A stretch of 64,000 bases of DNA from Oscillospiraceae bacterium (GTDB taxonomy: Bacteria > Bacillota > Clostridia > Oscillospirales > Oscillospiraceae). This document shows, in pieces, positions 50,001-58,066 of the stretch (position 1 is the first letter of the stretch; every line of letters begins with the position of its first letter). The position numbers and the translations under genes were made by a program. The notes under the pieces were generated by a model. The model did no database searches. It was not told the DNA's origin and saw only the letters and a list, made by a program, of their open reading frames with translations. The stretch is from contig CAJTCG010000005.1 of assembly GCA_910574635.1 (NCBI GenBank), positions 156,448 through 220,447 on the forward strand, given 5' to 3'.

Positions 50001-51217
50001 CCGACACCACGACCCCGGCTCAGAAGGACCTGCTGTCCGCCAACATCAAGGGCGTGACTTTCTCGAATCCCACTGCTTCCGAAACGGTCAACGGCCTGAC
50101 CCAGGCGGCTATGGACGGCGACGGAAAAATCAGCTTCACCCACAACGGTAAGGAAATGGAAATCGAGCTGACCCACAATGGCTCTGCCTCTACGATTCAG
50201 AACGGCTCCACCGTCGCTCTGGCCGCGGGCGATACCATTAAGGTAACGGTCTATGCTCGGAACCACACCTCTGAGGCTCCCAACAAGTCCGACTACACCT
50301 TCACCATCGGTTCTGCGGTTGCGGCGTTCTATGAGAACACCGTGGCCACCGGACTGGGCGTTGCTGCGGCCAACGACGCGGCCGACGGCACCCTTGACTG
50401 GGCTTCTATCACGGAGGATGATATTGACCTCACCTCGACTCCCGGCGAGCTGGCCTTCACGGGCGTGGTTCTGACCGGCAAGGATGAGGATACCGTCAAG
50501 CAGCTGGGAGATGCTCTGGACTTCGTGGGCCAGCAGTACTCCACCATTGCCAAGGCTTTCGACCATGCCACCTCTCACGAGTGGGTTATTACGACGCCCA
50601 ACGGCCAGCTGACCTGGGATGATTCCACCGGCTATGCCTTCATCTCTGTGGGCAGCACCAAGCTGATTGTTGCCGCCGACGAGACCCTGGATCAGGTCAC
50701 CGGCCTGGACGCGAACGTGAAGGTCACTCCTCTGGAAGGCGACCCCGTCTATGTTAAGACGGCGGAGCTGAGCTCTACGACGGTTGTCCCCGGCGCGAAG
50801 TATGAGAACGATATGTTCGCTATCTTCAATGGAACGCCCCCGACCCATGTCAACCTCACCGGAAACTTCGAGGTGTCCTACACCATGAATGGTAAGGCGA
50901 TTGCTGACGGAGCTTCCTTCGACAAGGGCTCCAATCTGGTAATCACCATCAAGGCCACAAAGGCCGGTGGTGTGACAAACGGAGCGGATGTCACGACTGC
51001 CGGAACTCTGGCCTTCGCCTCCGATATCACCGGCGGTGTGTGGGCTAAATCCGCCGACAGTGTGGAAGGCAGCAAAACGGATGATAAGACCTGGACCTTT
51101 GCCGGTCTGGCCAACGCGGTCATCGTTCCCGAGAACGAATCCATCACCATCACGGTTGCGGATCTCCAGAGCGATTACTCGGTTCCCGTTTTGACCTACA
51201 CGGCGTCCCACAACTAA
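47066..51217 (+). CDS. S-layer homology domain protein, very large secreted (1383 aa)
   Basis: The signal peptide is cleaved after about residue 24 (ISAGA). Two clear SLH domains follow (27-78, with RIGIITGYEDGSFRPETELTRG; 93-145, with TAGYISGYSDGTFKPANSLTG) and a weaker third (about 155-200). SLH domains bind pyruvylated wall polymer, so this is probably an S-layer or main surface protein. The remaining 1180 residues are acidic, Thr/Asp/Val-rich beta-type sequence I do not recognise. Codon use is strongly biased (AAG, GAC, AAC, CTG, GCC), as in highly expressed genes. The last kilobase is visibly more relaxed. Strong ribosome site, long leader and own terminator. Confidence 0.92.
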   Translation: MKKFLSLVLALVMTMSLATISAGATEYKDLTDKDEIQYEEAVAVLNRIGIITGYEDGSFRPETELTRGAAAKIIVSLMIGPEAASALPNDASPYPDVPAGHTFAGVISYCKTAGYISGYSDGTFKPANSLTGFAFAKMLLGAVGYKSELEGFTGTGWTMNVARLGNIAGLFNRLSFQGADAVNREEACQLALNTLKATMVEYTGGFTITTGDAAIVGDKTRTYVTSNQAYAKNISNRKLDTVGNSKDDHYTVEFGEEHFKDLRLDDEHKNAKDDFGRPSNVWSYKKVTIGTFPIAPDFTFDKQAAYSDKTDAVKNRATGLGGYTLESDEANVYTRFWVNGTEYNISESGKKVVWGAQCPETNSEDAIRSGKEAKISNISDLTDNGTVVEVYVSEDEADFITDVVVVKSQLMEVKKVGSDYVSLEKKDPDDGDKDFPGFNQDPIDVKVGNVQAEDAPYAALKDLKAGDNVVIIPVDADHDGEDFEVAEAYEPETVSGTLTGVKDYGPTNKAKNAVSLTVGGTDYSISLWNKDMSEIDGDKIKVTKKDVTLTLDKHGYALLAEDVGSTSEWMVIGSFRSNVENGRIVTVVTGWDISGEPVELNLGPNFDKNATGFRPGDLVKYESTSRSNLYDWVIGEEGVYDVFTGVDEKTGEPYKIKASNVKVDLRDYGDDSALFIDKGVKFIYVSFDNDNEVESIEVKSEVKTVENKELRTTAEGVISNTGADDSLLPIEKIPVHQNNFNAAQAAVTSKGAIKAVVIKQESNEADSASMLYVRDMPGGAHYDSTGKMVYVYTVAMNTADGVREEETIYSYDRLYRGDFASYAKTEHAEHDEFYTLRQRNDFTQRTTSTFQADIQEIVNVNASLVELGNYKKVGSGRSTDKTTLDLAPYVSSDLKGDLGVGDEQNIVSLRKAVFVDLTKNDIDSFDDLKTFMFTNPTTKEVEDYRQQRAEVQLVVNDNPDTDGFRRVAMVIITGWVSAADTTTPAQKDLLSANIKGVTFSNPTASETVNGLTQAAMDGDGKISFTHNGKEMEIELTHNGSASTIQNGSTVALAAGDTIKVTVYARNHTSEAPNKSDYTFTIGSAVAAFYENTVATGLGVAAANDAADGTLDWASITEDDIDLTSTPGELAFTGVVLTGKDEDTVKQLGDALDFVGQQYSTIAKAFDHATSHEWVITTPNGQLTWDDSTGYAFISVGSTKLIVAADETLDQVTGLDANVKVTPLEGDPVYVKTAELSSTTVVPGAKYENDMFAIFNGTPPTHVNLTGNFEVSYTMNGKAIADGASFDKGSNLVITIKATKAGGVTNGADVTTAGTLAFASDITGGVWAKSADSVEGSKTDDKTWTFAGLANAVIVPENESITITVADLQSDYSVPVLTYTASHN

Positions 51218-51255
51218 TCTAATCCAACGCGAAAGACAAAGCAATCCCACACAAG

Positions 51256-51288
51256 AAAGGACCCGCCCCGCCTGGGGCGGGTCCTTTT
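51256..51288 (+). terminator. Terminator after the S-layer-type gene
   Basis: A perfect 14-bp stem (51256-51269 with 51274-51287) ending in TTTT. Confidence 0.9.
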
Positions 51289-51320
51289 CGTCCGGCGGGA
51301 AATTCTTCCCCAAGTCATGC

Positions 51321-51349
51321 GTGACAAACTCTTCCAAATGTGTTATGAT
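51321..51349 (+). promoter_or_regulatory. Promoter of the hybrid kinase gene
   Basis: GTGACA (51321-51326), 17 bases, TATGAT (51344-51349). Confidence 0.65.
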
Positions 51350-51378
51350 AAAAAAAATCCGGAAAGGAGGCCTACCCT

Positions 51379-53505
51379 GTGATTGAAAATCACGGCCTGA
51401 TTGAATATCTCCTGCGCAGCGGCGGGGACCTCTCGGACCGGGAGAGCCTTACCGCCCGGCAGATTAAGCGTTTTACCGACGAAATGCCCGGCGGATTTTT
51501 CATCTACCGGGATGATGACGATAAAATTCTCTACGTCAATTATGCCGTCCTCCAGATGCTTGGCTGTAAGACGGAGGAAGAGTTCTGGTCTCTCACCGGC
51601 GGGACCTTCCGCGGCCTCGTCCACCCGGATGACCGGGAGGCGGTGGAGACCAGCATCCGGGAGCAGATTTCCCAGAACAGCTTCGACCTGGATTATGTAG
51701 AATACCGTATTATCCGAAAAGACGGCTCCATCTGCTGGGTGGAGGACTTTGGCCACTTCATCGAGACCGAGGAGTTGGGAGGCGTGTTTTACGTCTTCCT
51801 GGTCGACAGCACGGAGCGCCGCCGCCGCCGGGTGGCGGAGCGTGCGGCCATTCTGGAAGAAAAGCTCCAGAAGGAGCGGGAGCTTCAGGAGCAGGCGGAA
51901 CAGACTCTGGATTTCCTGGAGCAGATGAACGACGAGCTGGTCCGCCGCCTGGAGCTGATTGAGGGCCTGAGCGCGGACTACGAGGTGGTGTTCCACGCGG
52001 ACTTGGCGGAGGACGTCATTCAGCCCTATCGGGTCAGCGGCCGGGAGTGCTTCCAATTTGGCCGGGATCTGCAGGTCCGGCCCTTTCGGGACTTTGCCGG
52101 GGACTACGTCCGGCGCTGGGTCCATCCGGAGGACCGGGAGCGGTTCACCCGGGAGCTGGACCCCGCCTATATCCGGACGGCCCTGAGGGACCAGAAGTCC
52201 TACCATATCAATTACCGGATCCTTCACCAGGGAAAGGCCGAGTATGTCCAGGCCTTCATCGTCAACGTCAGCCCGGACGGGGAAGCGACTCAAATTATGT
52301 TCGCCTGCCGCACGGTGGACGAGGAGGTCCGCCGGGAGCGGGAGCGCTCCGCCATTCTGGAGGCGGCCCTGGCCCAGGCGAAGCTGGCGGGAGACGCCCG
52401 GAACACCTTCTTGTCCAATATCTCCCACGACATGCGCACGCCCATGAACGCCATTGTGGGCTTCACCGAGCTGGCGAAGCGCCATCTGGACCAGCCGGAG
52501 CGGCTGAAACGGGAGCTGGAGCGGATTGAAGCGTCCAGCGCCCAGCTGATGGGGCTTTTGAACAACGTGCTGGAGCTGAGCTGGCTGGAATCCGGCCAGA
52601 TTCACATTGAGGAGGTCCCCTGCACCCTGCCGGAGCTGGCCCGGGAGGTATGGGGGGAAGTGCTTCCCCGGGCGAAGGAGCGGGGCGTGGAGCTGGTGCT
52701 TTCCGACCCGGAGACGGAGCATCCCAAGGTCTGGTGCGACCGCCAGAAGCTCCGCCAGTCCCTGGAGCGCCTGGCCCTGGGGGCGGTGCGCCGGGTGGAG
52801 TCCGGCGGGCGGGTGGAGCTGTCCCTCCGGGAGCGGAGCGCCACCCGGGCCTATGGGTCCTATCACTTCATCGCCCATTGCTTCGAGCTGGCGCGCCCCC
52901 TGAACGACCAGGTTTTCGCCGCCTTTGCCCGCCGGGAAATCACCGCCGCCTCCGACGCGGCGGGGGCGGATTTGGGCCTGCCCATCGCCAAGCACGTCAT
53001 GGAGCTGATGGGGGGCACGGTGGACGCCCAGGCCCTGCCGGACGGCGGCGGGCTGCTGACCGCATCGCTGAACCTGCGCCTGCAGGAGACCGCCGCCGCC
53101 CATACCGCCCCCTCCCCGGAGGGAGAGCGCCGGGTCCTGGTGGTGGAGGACAACGAGCTGAACCGGGAGATTGCCGTGGAGCTCTTGGAGGAGGCGGGCT
53201 TCCTGGTGGATACCGCCGGAGACGGCGCGGAGGCCGTGGAGAAGGTGAAAAACTCCTGCCCCGGCTACTATGCCTTGGTGCTGATGGACCTGCGGATGCC
53301 GGTGATGGACGGCCACAGCGCCGCCCGGGCCATCCGGGCCCTGGGGGATCCGGGACTGGCCAATGTCCCCATTGTGGCCCTGTCCGCCAATACGTTTGAC
53401 GAGGACCGGAAGCAGTCCGCCGAAAGCGGCATGAACGCCCACCTGGCCAAGCCTTTGGATATCGACCGCCTGCTGGAGGTAATCTCCGGCATAACGGGGG
53501 GATGA
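51379..53505 (+). CDS. PAS-containing hybrid histidine kinase with degraded ATPase domain (708 aa)
   Basis: There is no membrane segment. Two PAS-like domains (about 30-150 and 195-320) are joined by a coiled coil (150-190). A histidine-phosphorylation domain follows, with an intact box SNISHDMRTPMNAIVGF (His350). The ATPase domain (450-570) lacks the N-box Asn (QSLERLALGAVRRVESGG) and has no DxGxG box; only a GADLGLPIAK remnant remains. A C-terminal receiver (590-705) is complete, with VLVVEDNELNREI, phosphoacceptor Asp637 (MDLRMPVMDG) and the KPLD Lys. It may act as a phosphotransfer or scaffold protein and not as a kinase. The start is a GTG eight bases after aaaggagg. Confidence 0.88.
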   Translation: MIENHGLIEYLLRSGGDLSDRESLTARQIKRFTDEMPGGFFIYRDDDDKILYVNYAVLQMLGCKTEEEFWSLTGGTFRGLVHPDDREAVETSIREQISQNSFDLDYVEYRIIRKDGSICWVEDFGHFIETEELGGVFYVFLVDSTERRRRRVAERAAILEEKLQKERELQEQAEQTLDFLEQMNDELVRRLELIEGLSADYEVVFHADLAEDVIQPYRVSGRECFQFGRDLQVRPFRDFAGDYVRRWVHPEDRERFTRELDPAYIRTALRDQKSYHINYRILHQGKAEYVQAFIVNVSPDGEATQIMFACRTVDEEVRRERERSAILEAALAQAKLAGDARNTFLSNISHDMRTPMNAIVGFTELAKRHLDQPERLKRELERIEASSAQLMGLLNNVLELSWLESGQIHIEEVPCTLPELAREVWGEVLPRAKERGVELVLSDPETEHPKVWCDRQKLRQSLERLALGAVRRVESGGRVELSLRERSATRAYGSYHFIAHCFELARPLNDQVFAAFARREITAASDAAGADLGLPIAKHVMELMGGTVDAQALPDGGGLLTASLNLRLQETAAAHTAPSPEGERRVLVVEDNELNREIAVELLEEAGFLVDTAGDGAEAVEKVKNSCPGYYALVLMDLRMPVMDGHSAARAIRALGDPGLANVPIVALSANTFDEDRKQSAESGMNAHLAKPLDIDRLLEVISGITGG

Positions 53506-53510
53506 AGCGC

Positions 53511-53545
53511 AAAAAACCACCGTGAGGAATCACGGTGGTTTTTTT
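53511..53545. terminator. Bidirectional terminator
   Basis: The stem AACCACCGTGA/TCACGGTGGTT (53515-53525 with 53530-53540) is flanked by A6 and T7, so it works on both strands. The minus-strand gene ends inside it. Confidence 0.92.
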
Positions 53546-54321
53546 CCTCCCCGCCAGGGCGCGAACAGGCGGGGGGCGATGTCCTGAACCTCCGGCCACA
53601 TGAGGAAGGCGGCCTGGAAGCCCATGCCCACCCCCAGGCGGAGCTTTTGGTTCAGGGTGTCCGCGTCGTCGAAGAGGACGAAGTGGGCCTCTCCCTCCCG
53701 GTTGTAGGTGAAGTACCGGGCGCAGAGGTCCTGGGAGAAAAAGACGGCGGGATTCTCCCGCTCCATCAGCGCCGCCAGCGCCTCCCCGGTCAGGGGCTCT
53801 CCCTCCCCGGACCGGGCGGGGAGGCGGAAGTCCATGCGGAGCCGCTGAACGTCCAGGGCCAGCCGTCCCGCGCCCCCGGCCTGGGCCACGGCCTCCTGGA
53901 GGTACTGGGAGAAGCTTCCGCCGGAGACGGCGGTGCAGAGAAGCACCGCCGCGCCGGGGGCGGCGCCCGCGTAGCCCTCGGGGAGGAACAGCGCCCGCCG
54001 GGAGGATGAGAGCGCCGGCGCCAGGGCGGAGACAAAGGCCGTCCGGTCCCGCCGGGGGGCCTCCTCAAAGTCCAGCAGCACGCCGGAGTAGCCCCGCCGC
54101 CCGCACTCCCGCAGCACCGCGTCCCGCAGATCCTCCGGGCTGTCGATGAAGGGGGCCTGGCGGTCGCTGACGGATAAGAGGCCCCCCTTGGTTTGCAGAA
54201 GCAGGCTCTGCCGCAGCAGCGCGGAGCCGGGGCCGATGCGGTAGGCCACATGGGCCAGGTTCCGGCAGTGCCCCCGGGCCTCCTGCGTCTCTTCCGGCGT
54301 CACGGCCAGGTAGATTTGCAA
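53530..54321 (-). CDS. GH18-like (YaaH-type) TIM-barrel protein (263 aa)
   Basis: It resembles the glycoside hydrolase 18 domain of spore germination proteins such as YaaH. YSGVLLDFEEAPRRDRTAF corresponds to the strand-4 active-site block. The end has YFTYNREGEAHFVLFDD and LGVGMGFQAAFLMW, where YaaH relatives have a similar WFED and W-E pattern. There are no LysM domains and no signal peptide. The active-site motif is DFEE, not DxxDxDxE, so activity is uncertain. The start (54321) has no strong ribosome site. Confidence 0.65.
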   Translation of the reverse strand: MQIYLAVTPEETQEARGHCRNLAHVAYRIGPGSALLRQSLLLQTKGGLLSVSDRQAPFIDSPEDLRDAVLRECGRRGYSGVLLDFEEAPRRDRTAFVSALAPALSSSRRALFLPEGYAGAAPGAAVLLCTAVSGGSFSQYLQEAVAQAGGAGRLALDVQRLRMDFRLPARSGEGEPLTGEALAALMERENPAVFFSQDLCARYFTYNREGEAHFVLFDDADTLNQKLRLGVGMGFQAAFLMWPEVQDIAPRLFAPWRGGKKPP

Positions 54322-54334
54322 ATTTCACTCCCCC

Positions 54335-54363
54335 TTGCGCCCAGGCTTGAAAGCTGGTATACT
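54335..54363 (+). promoter_or_regulatory. Promoter of yqeG
   Basis: TTGCGC (54335-54340), 17 bases, TATACT (54358-54363). Confidence 0.55.
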
Positions 54364-54405
54364 GGAAATGACTTCAAGAGATTCTATGCGAGGAGGCTGC
54401 CGCCT

Positions 54406-54918
54406 ATGCCCCTTTCCCTGGTTCCCAGCCGCCTGTTCGGGTGCTATCGGGAGATTACGCCGGAGCTTCTCCGCCAGGCGGGCGTGGCCCTGCTCCTCAG
54501 CGACCTGGACTTCACCCTGGCCCCCAAGTCCGTCCGCCGCCCGGACCCGGCCCTCCGGGCCTGGATTGCGGAGCTGAAGGCCGCAGGAATCCAGGTGATG
54601 ATTGTTTCCAACAATCGCTCCGGCGCAAGGGTGACGGAGTTCTGCGCGGATTTGGGAATTCCCTACCAGGGCCATGCCGGGAAGCCCTCCACCCGCGGCC
54701 TGGAGGCCGCCATGGCCCGCTCCGGGACAGACCGGGCCCATACCGCCATGCTGGGCGACAAGCTTTTGACGGATATGCTGGCGGCGAACCGGGCCGGCGT
54801 GCTGGCGCTGATGGTGGAGCCCCTGGGCGGCGCGGCAACGCCCTGGCAGAAGGTTCTCCACGCCCTCCAGGCCCCCTTCAAGGCCCTCTGCCGCCGCCGG
54901 GAGGAGCGGCGGAGATAG
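54406..54918 (+). CDS. yqeG: YqeG family HAD IIIA-type phosphatase (170 aa)
   Basis: HAD-type phosphatase with motif I SDLDFTLAP (both Asp present; usually DLDNTL), motif II VMIVSNNRSGARV, motif III GKPSTRGLEAA and motif IV MLGDKLLTDML. The N-terminal MPLSLVPSRLFGCYREITPELL block is typical of YqeG. It is thought to dephosphorylate phosphatidylglycerol phosphate or related compounds, but this is not settled. The ATG at 54406 lies 9 bases after gaggagg. Confidence 0.9.
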   Translation: MPLSLVPSRLFGCYREITPELLRQAGVALLLSDLDFTLAPKSVRRPDPALRAWIAELKAAGIQVMIVSNNRSGARVTEFCADLGIPYQGHAGKPSTRGLEAAMARSGTDRAHTAMLGDKLLTDMLAANRAGVLALMVEPLGGAATPWQKVLHALQAPFKALCRRREERRR

Positions 54919-54969
54919 GAGCCGTCCAAAATATTTTTGCATGGTCCCGGACAATTAGAGGAAAAATAC

Positions 54970-54998
54970 TTGCAATCACCGCCTGGATGGGATAAAAT
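54970..54998 (+). promoter_or_regulatory. Promoter of efp
   Basis: TTGCAA (54970-54975), 17 bases, TAAAAT (54993-54998); a leader of about 85 bases follows. Confidence 0.6.
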
Positions 54999-55091
54999 AG
55001 CTACGGCTATAATGGAAGAACCATGAAAAGAGAGAAAATGCCCTCTCACGGGTCGTTTTCTCGGATAAAGATTTGTGAGGAGGATTTTATT

Positions 55092-55661
55092 ATGCCGACA
55101 ATTTCCGCAGGCGAGTTTCGCAAGGGAATGATTTTCGAGATGGAAGGCAAGCCCATGCTGGTGGTGGACTTCCAGCATGTGAAGCCCGGCAAGGGCGCGG
55201 CTTTCGTGCGCACCAAGTATAAGAACGTCATCACCGGGGCCATCCGGGAGGAGTCCTTCAACCCCACCGCCAAATTCGAGCAGGCCAGCGTGGAGCGCAA
55301 GGACGCCGAATACAGCTACAACGACGGCGATCTCTACTACTTCATGGACCCGGAGACCTTTGACATGTCCCCCCTGAACCGGGACGTGCTGGGCGAGGCG
55401 TTCAAGTTCATGAAGGAGAACACCGTCTGCAAGCTGGTGAGCTACAAGGGCAGCGTCTTCACCGTGGAGGTTCCCAACTTCATGGACCTGGAGGTTACGG
55501 AGACCGAGCCCGGCGTCAAGGGAGACACGGCCACCAACGTCACGAAAAAGGCCACCCTGGAGACCGGCGCGGTAATCCAGGTGCCCCTGTTCATCAACGA
55601 GGGAGAGAAGATCCAGGTGGATACCCGCACCGGCGAATATTTGGGGCGCTGCAAAGAGTGA
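55092..55661 (+). CDS. efp: Elongation factor P (189 aa)
   Basis: EF-P rescues ribosomes stalled at consecutive prolines. Three-domain fold: KOW-like N-domain with [14 protein letters not shown], whose second Lys (residue 34) is the modification site, then two OB domains ending YLGRCKE. The start is the ATG at 55092, eight bases after gaggagg, giving the usual length; the in-frame extension to 55023 is leader. YfmF and YfmH, linked to aminopentanol modification of this Lys in Bacillus, are encoded at 28.7-31.2 kb. Confidence 0.97.
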   Translation: MPTISAGEFRKGMIFEMEGKPMLVVDFQHVKPGKGAAFVRTKYKNVITGAIREESFNPTAKFEQASVERKDAEYSYNDGDLYYFMDPETFDMSPLNRDVLGEAFKFMKENTVCKLVSYKGSVFTVEVPNFMDLEVTETEPGVKGDTATNVTKKATLETGAVIQVPLFINEGEKIQVDTRTGEYLGRCKE

Positions 55662-55668
55662 GTACGGC

Positions 55669-55693
55669 AAAGGGGGGATGAAATCCCCCCTTT
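55669..55693 (+). terminator. Terminator after efp
   Basis: An 11-bp stem (55669-55679 with 55683-55693), ending in TTT. Confidence 0.7.
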
Positions 55694-55816
55694 GGATTCC
55701 CCCTCACCCGTGACGCCGGTCATGGGTGTGTGCGCCCAGAGCGCACGAGCTGAGGTATTTTTGTGACGCGCATGTGGTCACGAACATGATTTGAATGATA
55801 AAGGAGGTCATTGACT

Positions 55817-56236
55817 ATGAGCATCACGGAGAAGGTCGCGTATCTGAAGGGCCTGGCGGAGGGCATGGACCTGGACACCGAAAAGAAGGAGGGCAAGCTC
55901 CTGGCCGCCATCATCGACGTGCTGGAGGACATCGCCCTGGAGCTCAGCGACATTGAGGACGCCCAGGAGGAGCTGGGAGAGGGCCTGGATGCCGTCAGCG
56001 ACGATCTGGAGGACGTGGAGGACCTGCTCTACGGCGAGGAAGACGAGGACGAGTACGAGCTGGACGACCTGGAAGAGGGTGAGGACTGCTATGCCACCAC
56101 CTGCCCCACCTGCGAGGAGAGCATCTACTTCGACGAGTCCGTCCTGGAGGACGGCGAGGTCGTCTGCCCCAACTGCGGCGAAAAGCTGGAGTTTGACCTG
56201 AAGAGCCTGGAGGAAGAAGAGGAAGAGGGGGAATAA
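55817..56236 (+). CDS. CD1247 N-terminal domain-type protein with zinc ribbon (139 aa)
   Basis: This small, extremely acidic protein is found across spore-forming Clostridia; its function is unknown. The N-terminal domain (1-60) starts MSITEKVAYLKGLAEGMDLD. A Glu/Asp-rich stretch (60-90) and a zinc ribbon follow, with CPTC (about residue 96) and CPNC (about residue 118). The ATG at 55817 follows aaggaggtca. It is monocistronic, between two terminators. Confidence 0.85.
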   Translation: MSITEKVAYLKGLAEGMDLDTEKKEGKLLAAIIDVLEDIALELSDIEDAQEELGEGLDAVSDDLEDVEDLLYGEEDEDEYELDDLEEGEDCYATTCPTCEESIYFDESVLEDGEVVCPNCGEKLEFDLKSLEEEEEEGE

Positions 56237-56249
56237 TCCCCCTGGCGGC

Positions 56250-56279
56250 AAAAGCCGGACGCCTTGGCGTCCGGCTTTT
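56250..56279 (+). terminator. Terminator after the CD1247-type gene
   Basis: A 13-bp stem (56250-56262 with 56267-56279), the right arm ending in TTTT. Confidence 0.85.
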
Positions 56280-56300
56280 CGCTGTGCCGGAAAAGATATA

Positions 56301-56329
56301 TTGCCAAATTCCCGCCGCCGCGGTATACT
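56301..56329 (+). promoter_or_regulatory. Promoter of the MATE gene
   Basis: TTGCCA (56301-56306), 17 bases, TATACT (56324-56329), 33 bases before the start codon. Confidence 0.65.
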
Positions 56330-56362
56330 GGATGGAGTGAGAGCATCCAAAGGAGAAGACCC

Positions 56363-57745
56363 ATGATTAAGGAGAAGACCTTCTACCGCGCCTTTTTTGC
56401 CCTGACGCTGTCCCTGGCTTTGCAGAATCTGCTGACCTTTGGGGTAAACCTGATGGACACCGTCATGCTGGGCCGCTACAGCCAGGAGGCCATGAGCGGC
56501 GTGAGCCTGTGCAACCAGATCCAGTTCCTGCTCCAGATGCTGGTGGGCGGCGCGGGGGAGGGGGCCGTGGTGCTGGGGTCCCAGTACTGGGGCAAGAACA
56601 AGCTGGAGCCCATTCCCCATATCATCGGCGTGGCCCTGCGGTTTGGGGCGGTTCTCTCGGCTTTGCTGTTCGGGGTGGTGCTGCTGTTTCCCCATGAGCT
56701 GCTGGGCCTGCTGAGCAGCGACGCTGAAGTCATCGCCCAGGGGGCGGATTACTTTCGGATCATCTGCTTTTCCTACGTCATTTTCACCGTCACCAACATC
56801 CTGGTGGCCTCCCTCCGGTCCATCGGCGTGGTGAAGATCGGCTACGCCATTTCCTTTTCCACGCTGTGCATCAACGTCACGCTGAACTACCTCTTAATCT
56901 ACGGGAATCTCGGCTGTCCGGAGCTGGGGGTCCGGGGGGCTGCGGTGGCCACCTTGGTCTCCCGCTGCGTGGAGCTTCTGATCGTGGTCTACTATTTAAA
57001 GTACCGGGAGAAGCGGCTGAACCTGACCTTGCGGAAGCTCCTCTTCATTGACGCCAGCTATCTTGGCGACTACAACCGGGTTTCCGCCCCGGTGCTGGTG
57101 AACCAGGCCCTCTGGGGCGTGGCCCAGATGGTGCAGACCGGCATTCTGGGCCACCTGGGGGGCGACGTGACGGCGGCCAACGCCATCGCCGTTCAGGTTT
57201 ACCAGGTCCTCTCCGTAGTGGCCTACGGCGCGGCCTCCGCCTCCGGCATCGTGGTGGGGCGGAGCATCGGCGAGGGGAGGAAGGACGCGCTTCGCCCCCT
57301 GGTGGCCACGCTCCAGGTTCTGTTCATCGCCATCGGCCTGGCCTCCGGCGCGCTGATCTTCCTGGCCCGGAATCCCATTCTGGCGGTCTTCGGCGGCACG
57401 CTGACGGCCCGGGCCCGGGGCCTGGCCCTCCGGTTTATGGCAATCATCGCCGTCACCACCGTGGGCACCTCCTACCAGATGGCCTGTGACACGGGCGTCA
57501 TCCGGGGCGGGGGAGACACGGCTTTCAGCGCCAAGCTGAATCTGATCAGCATGTGGGGCATCGTGGTGCCCTTCTCCGCCATGGCGGCGTTTTGGTGGAA
57601 GAGCCCCCCGGAGCTGGTGTTCTTCCTTCTGAAATGGGACCAGATCTATAAAATCATTCCCGTGGCCCTCCGGCTTCACAGCTGGAAGTGGGTGCGGAGC
57701 GTCACCCGGCCCGACGGGCCGGAAAAGGAGGAGAACCATGTCTAA
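56363..57745 (+). CDS. MATE family efflux transporter (460 aa)
   Basis: A twelve-helix multidrug/cation antiporter. Features include NLLTFGVNLMDTVMLGRYSQEAM at the start, GAGEGAVVLGSQYWG, a conserved LNYLLIYGNLGCPELGVRGAA block in the middle and SASGIVVGRSIGEG in the second half. The ATG at 56363 follows aaaggag; the longer frame overlaps the promoter. The end overlaps the next gene by 8 bases. The substrate is unknown. Confidence 0.93.
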   Translation: MIKEKTFYRAFFALTLSLALQNLLTFGVNLMDTVMLGRYSQEAMSGVSLCNQIQFLLQMLVGGAGEGAVVLGSQYWGKNKLEPIPHIIGVALRFGAVLSALLFGVVLLFPHELLGLLSSDAEVIAQGADYFRIICFSYVIFTVTNILVASLRSIGVVKIGYAISFSTLCINVTLNYLLIYGNLGCPELGVRGAAVATLVSRCVELLIVVYYLKYREKRLNLTLRKLLFIDASYLGDYNRVSAPVLVNQALWGVAQMVQTGILGHLGGDVTAANAIAVQVYQVLSVVAYGAASASGIVVGRSIGEGRKDALRPLVATLQVLFIAIGLASGALIFLARNPILAVFGGTLTARARGLALRFMAIIAVTTVGTSYQMACDTGVIRGGGDTAFSAKLNLISMWGIVVPFSAMAAFWWKSPPELVFFLLKWDQIYKIIPVALRLHSWKWVRSVTRPDGPEKEENHV

Positions 57746-58049
57746 GCCCAAGGAGCCCAAAAAGCCCTTCAACCCCAGAGTACGCGCCAACGTCTATGCC
57801 CTGGCGGCGCTGTACCTGGTCTATCTCTTCTACCAGATTGCCAAGCCCTACCTGACCCGCGACCCCTATGGCCCCACCTCCTTCCAGTTTACCCTGGGCG
57901 CGGTGGTGCTGGGCGGCGGCGCGGCGGTGCTGGGCCTCCTGGCCTGGAAGATGTTCAAGGCCCCCCTGCCGGAAGACCCGGAAGAGCCCGCCCTGCCGGA
58001 GGAATCCGGAGAGGACGAGGAGGAAGATGAAAAAAAGCGGGACCCGTGA
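57738..58049 (+). CDS. Small membrane protein with acidic tail (103 aa)
   Basis: I do not recognise it by name. Basic N-terminus (MSKPKEPKKPFNPRVRAN), two membrane segments (about 20-38 and 51-72) and an acidic Glu/Pro/Asp-rich cytoplasmic tail. It is translationally coupled to the MATE gene. Similar two-helix proteins occur widely in this group of Clostridia as conserved hypotheticals. Confidence 0.75.
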   Translation: MSKPKEPKKPFNPRVRANVYALAALYLVYLFYQIAKPYLTRDPYGPTSFQFTLGAVVLGGGAAVLGLLAWKMFKAPLPEDPEEPALPEESGEDEEEDEKKRDP

Positions 58050-58066
58050 AGACCGGGTCCCGTCTT
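58038..58066 (+). terminator. Terminator between convergent genes
   Basis: A 9-bp stem (58038-58046 with 58054-58062) overlaps the stop codon, then TCTTTT. Confidence 0.8.

Noticed and set aside
47078..51337. A 1419-codon open frame antisense to the S-layer-type gene
   Set aside because: It mirrors the codon periodicity of a strongly biased GC-rich gene, has no ribosome site or recognisable domain, and its composition is low in natural protein character.
55023..55091. In-frame N-terminal extension of EF-P
   Set aside because: The ATG at 55023 lacks a ribosome site and would add 23 residues absent from EF-P; the ATG at 55092 has gaggagg at ideal spacing.
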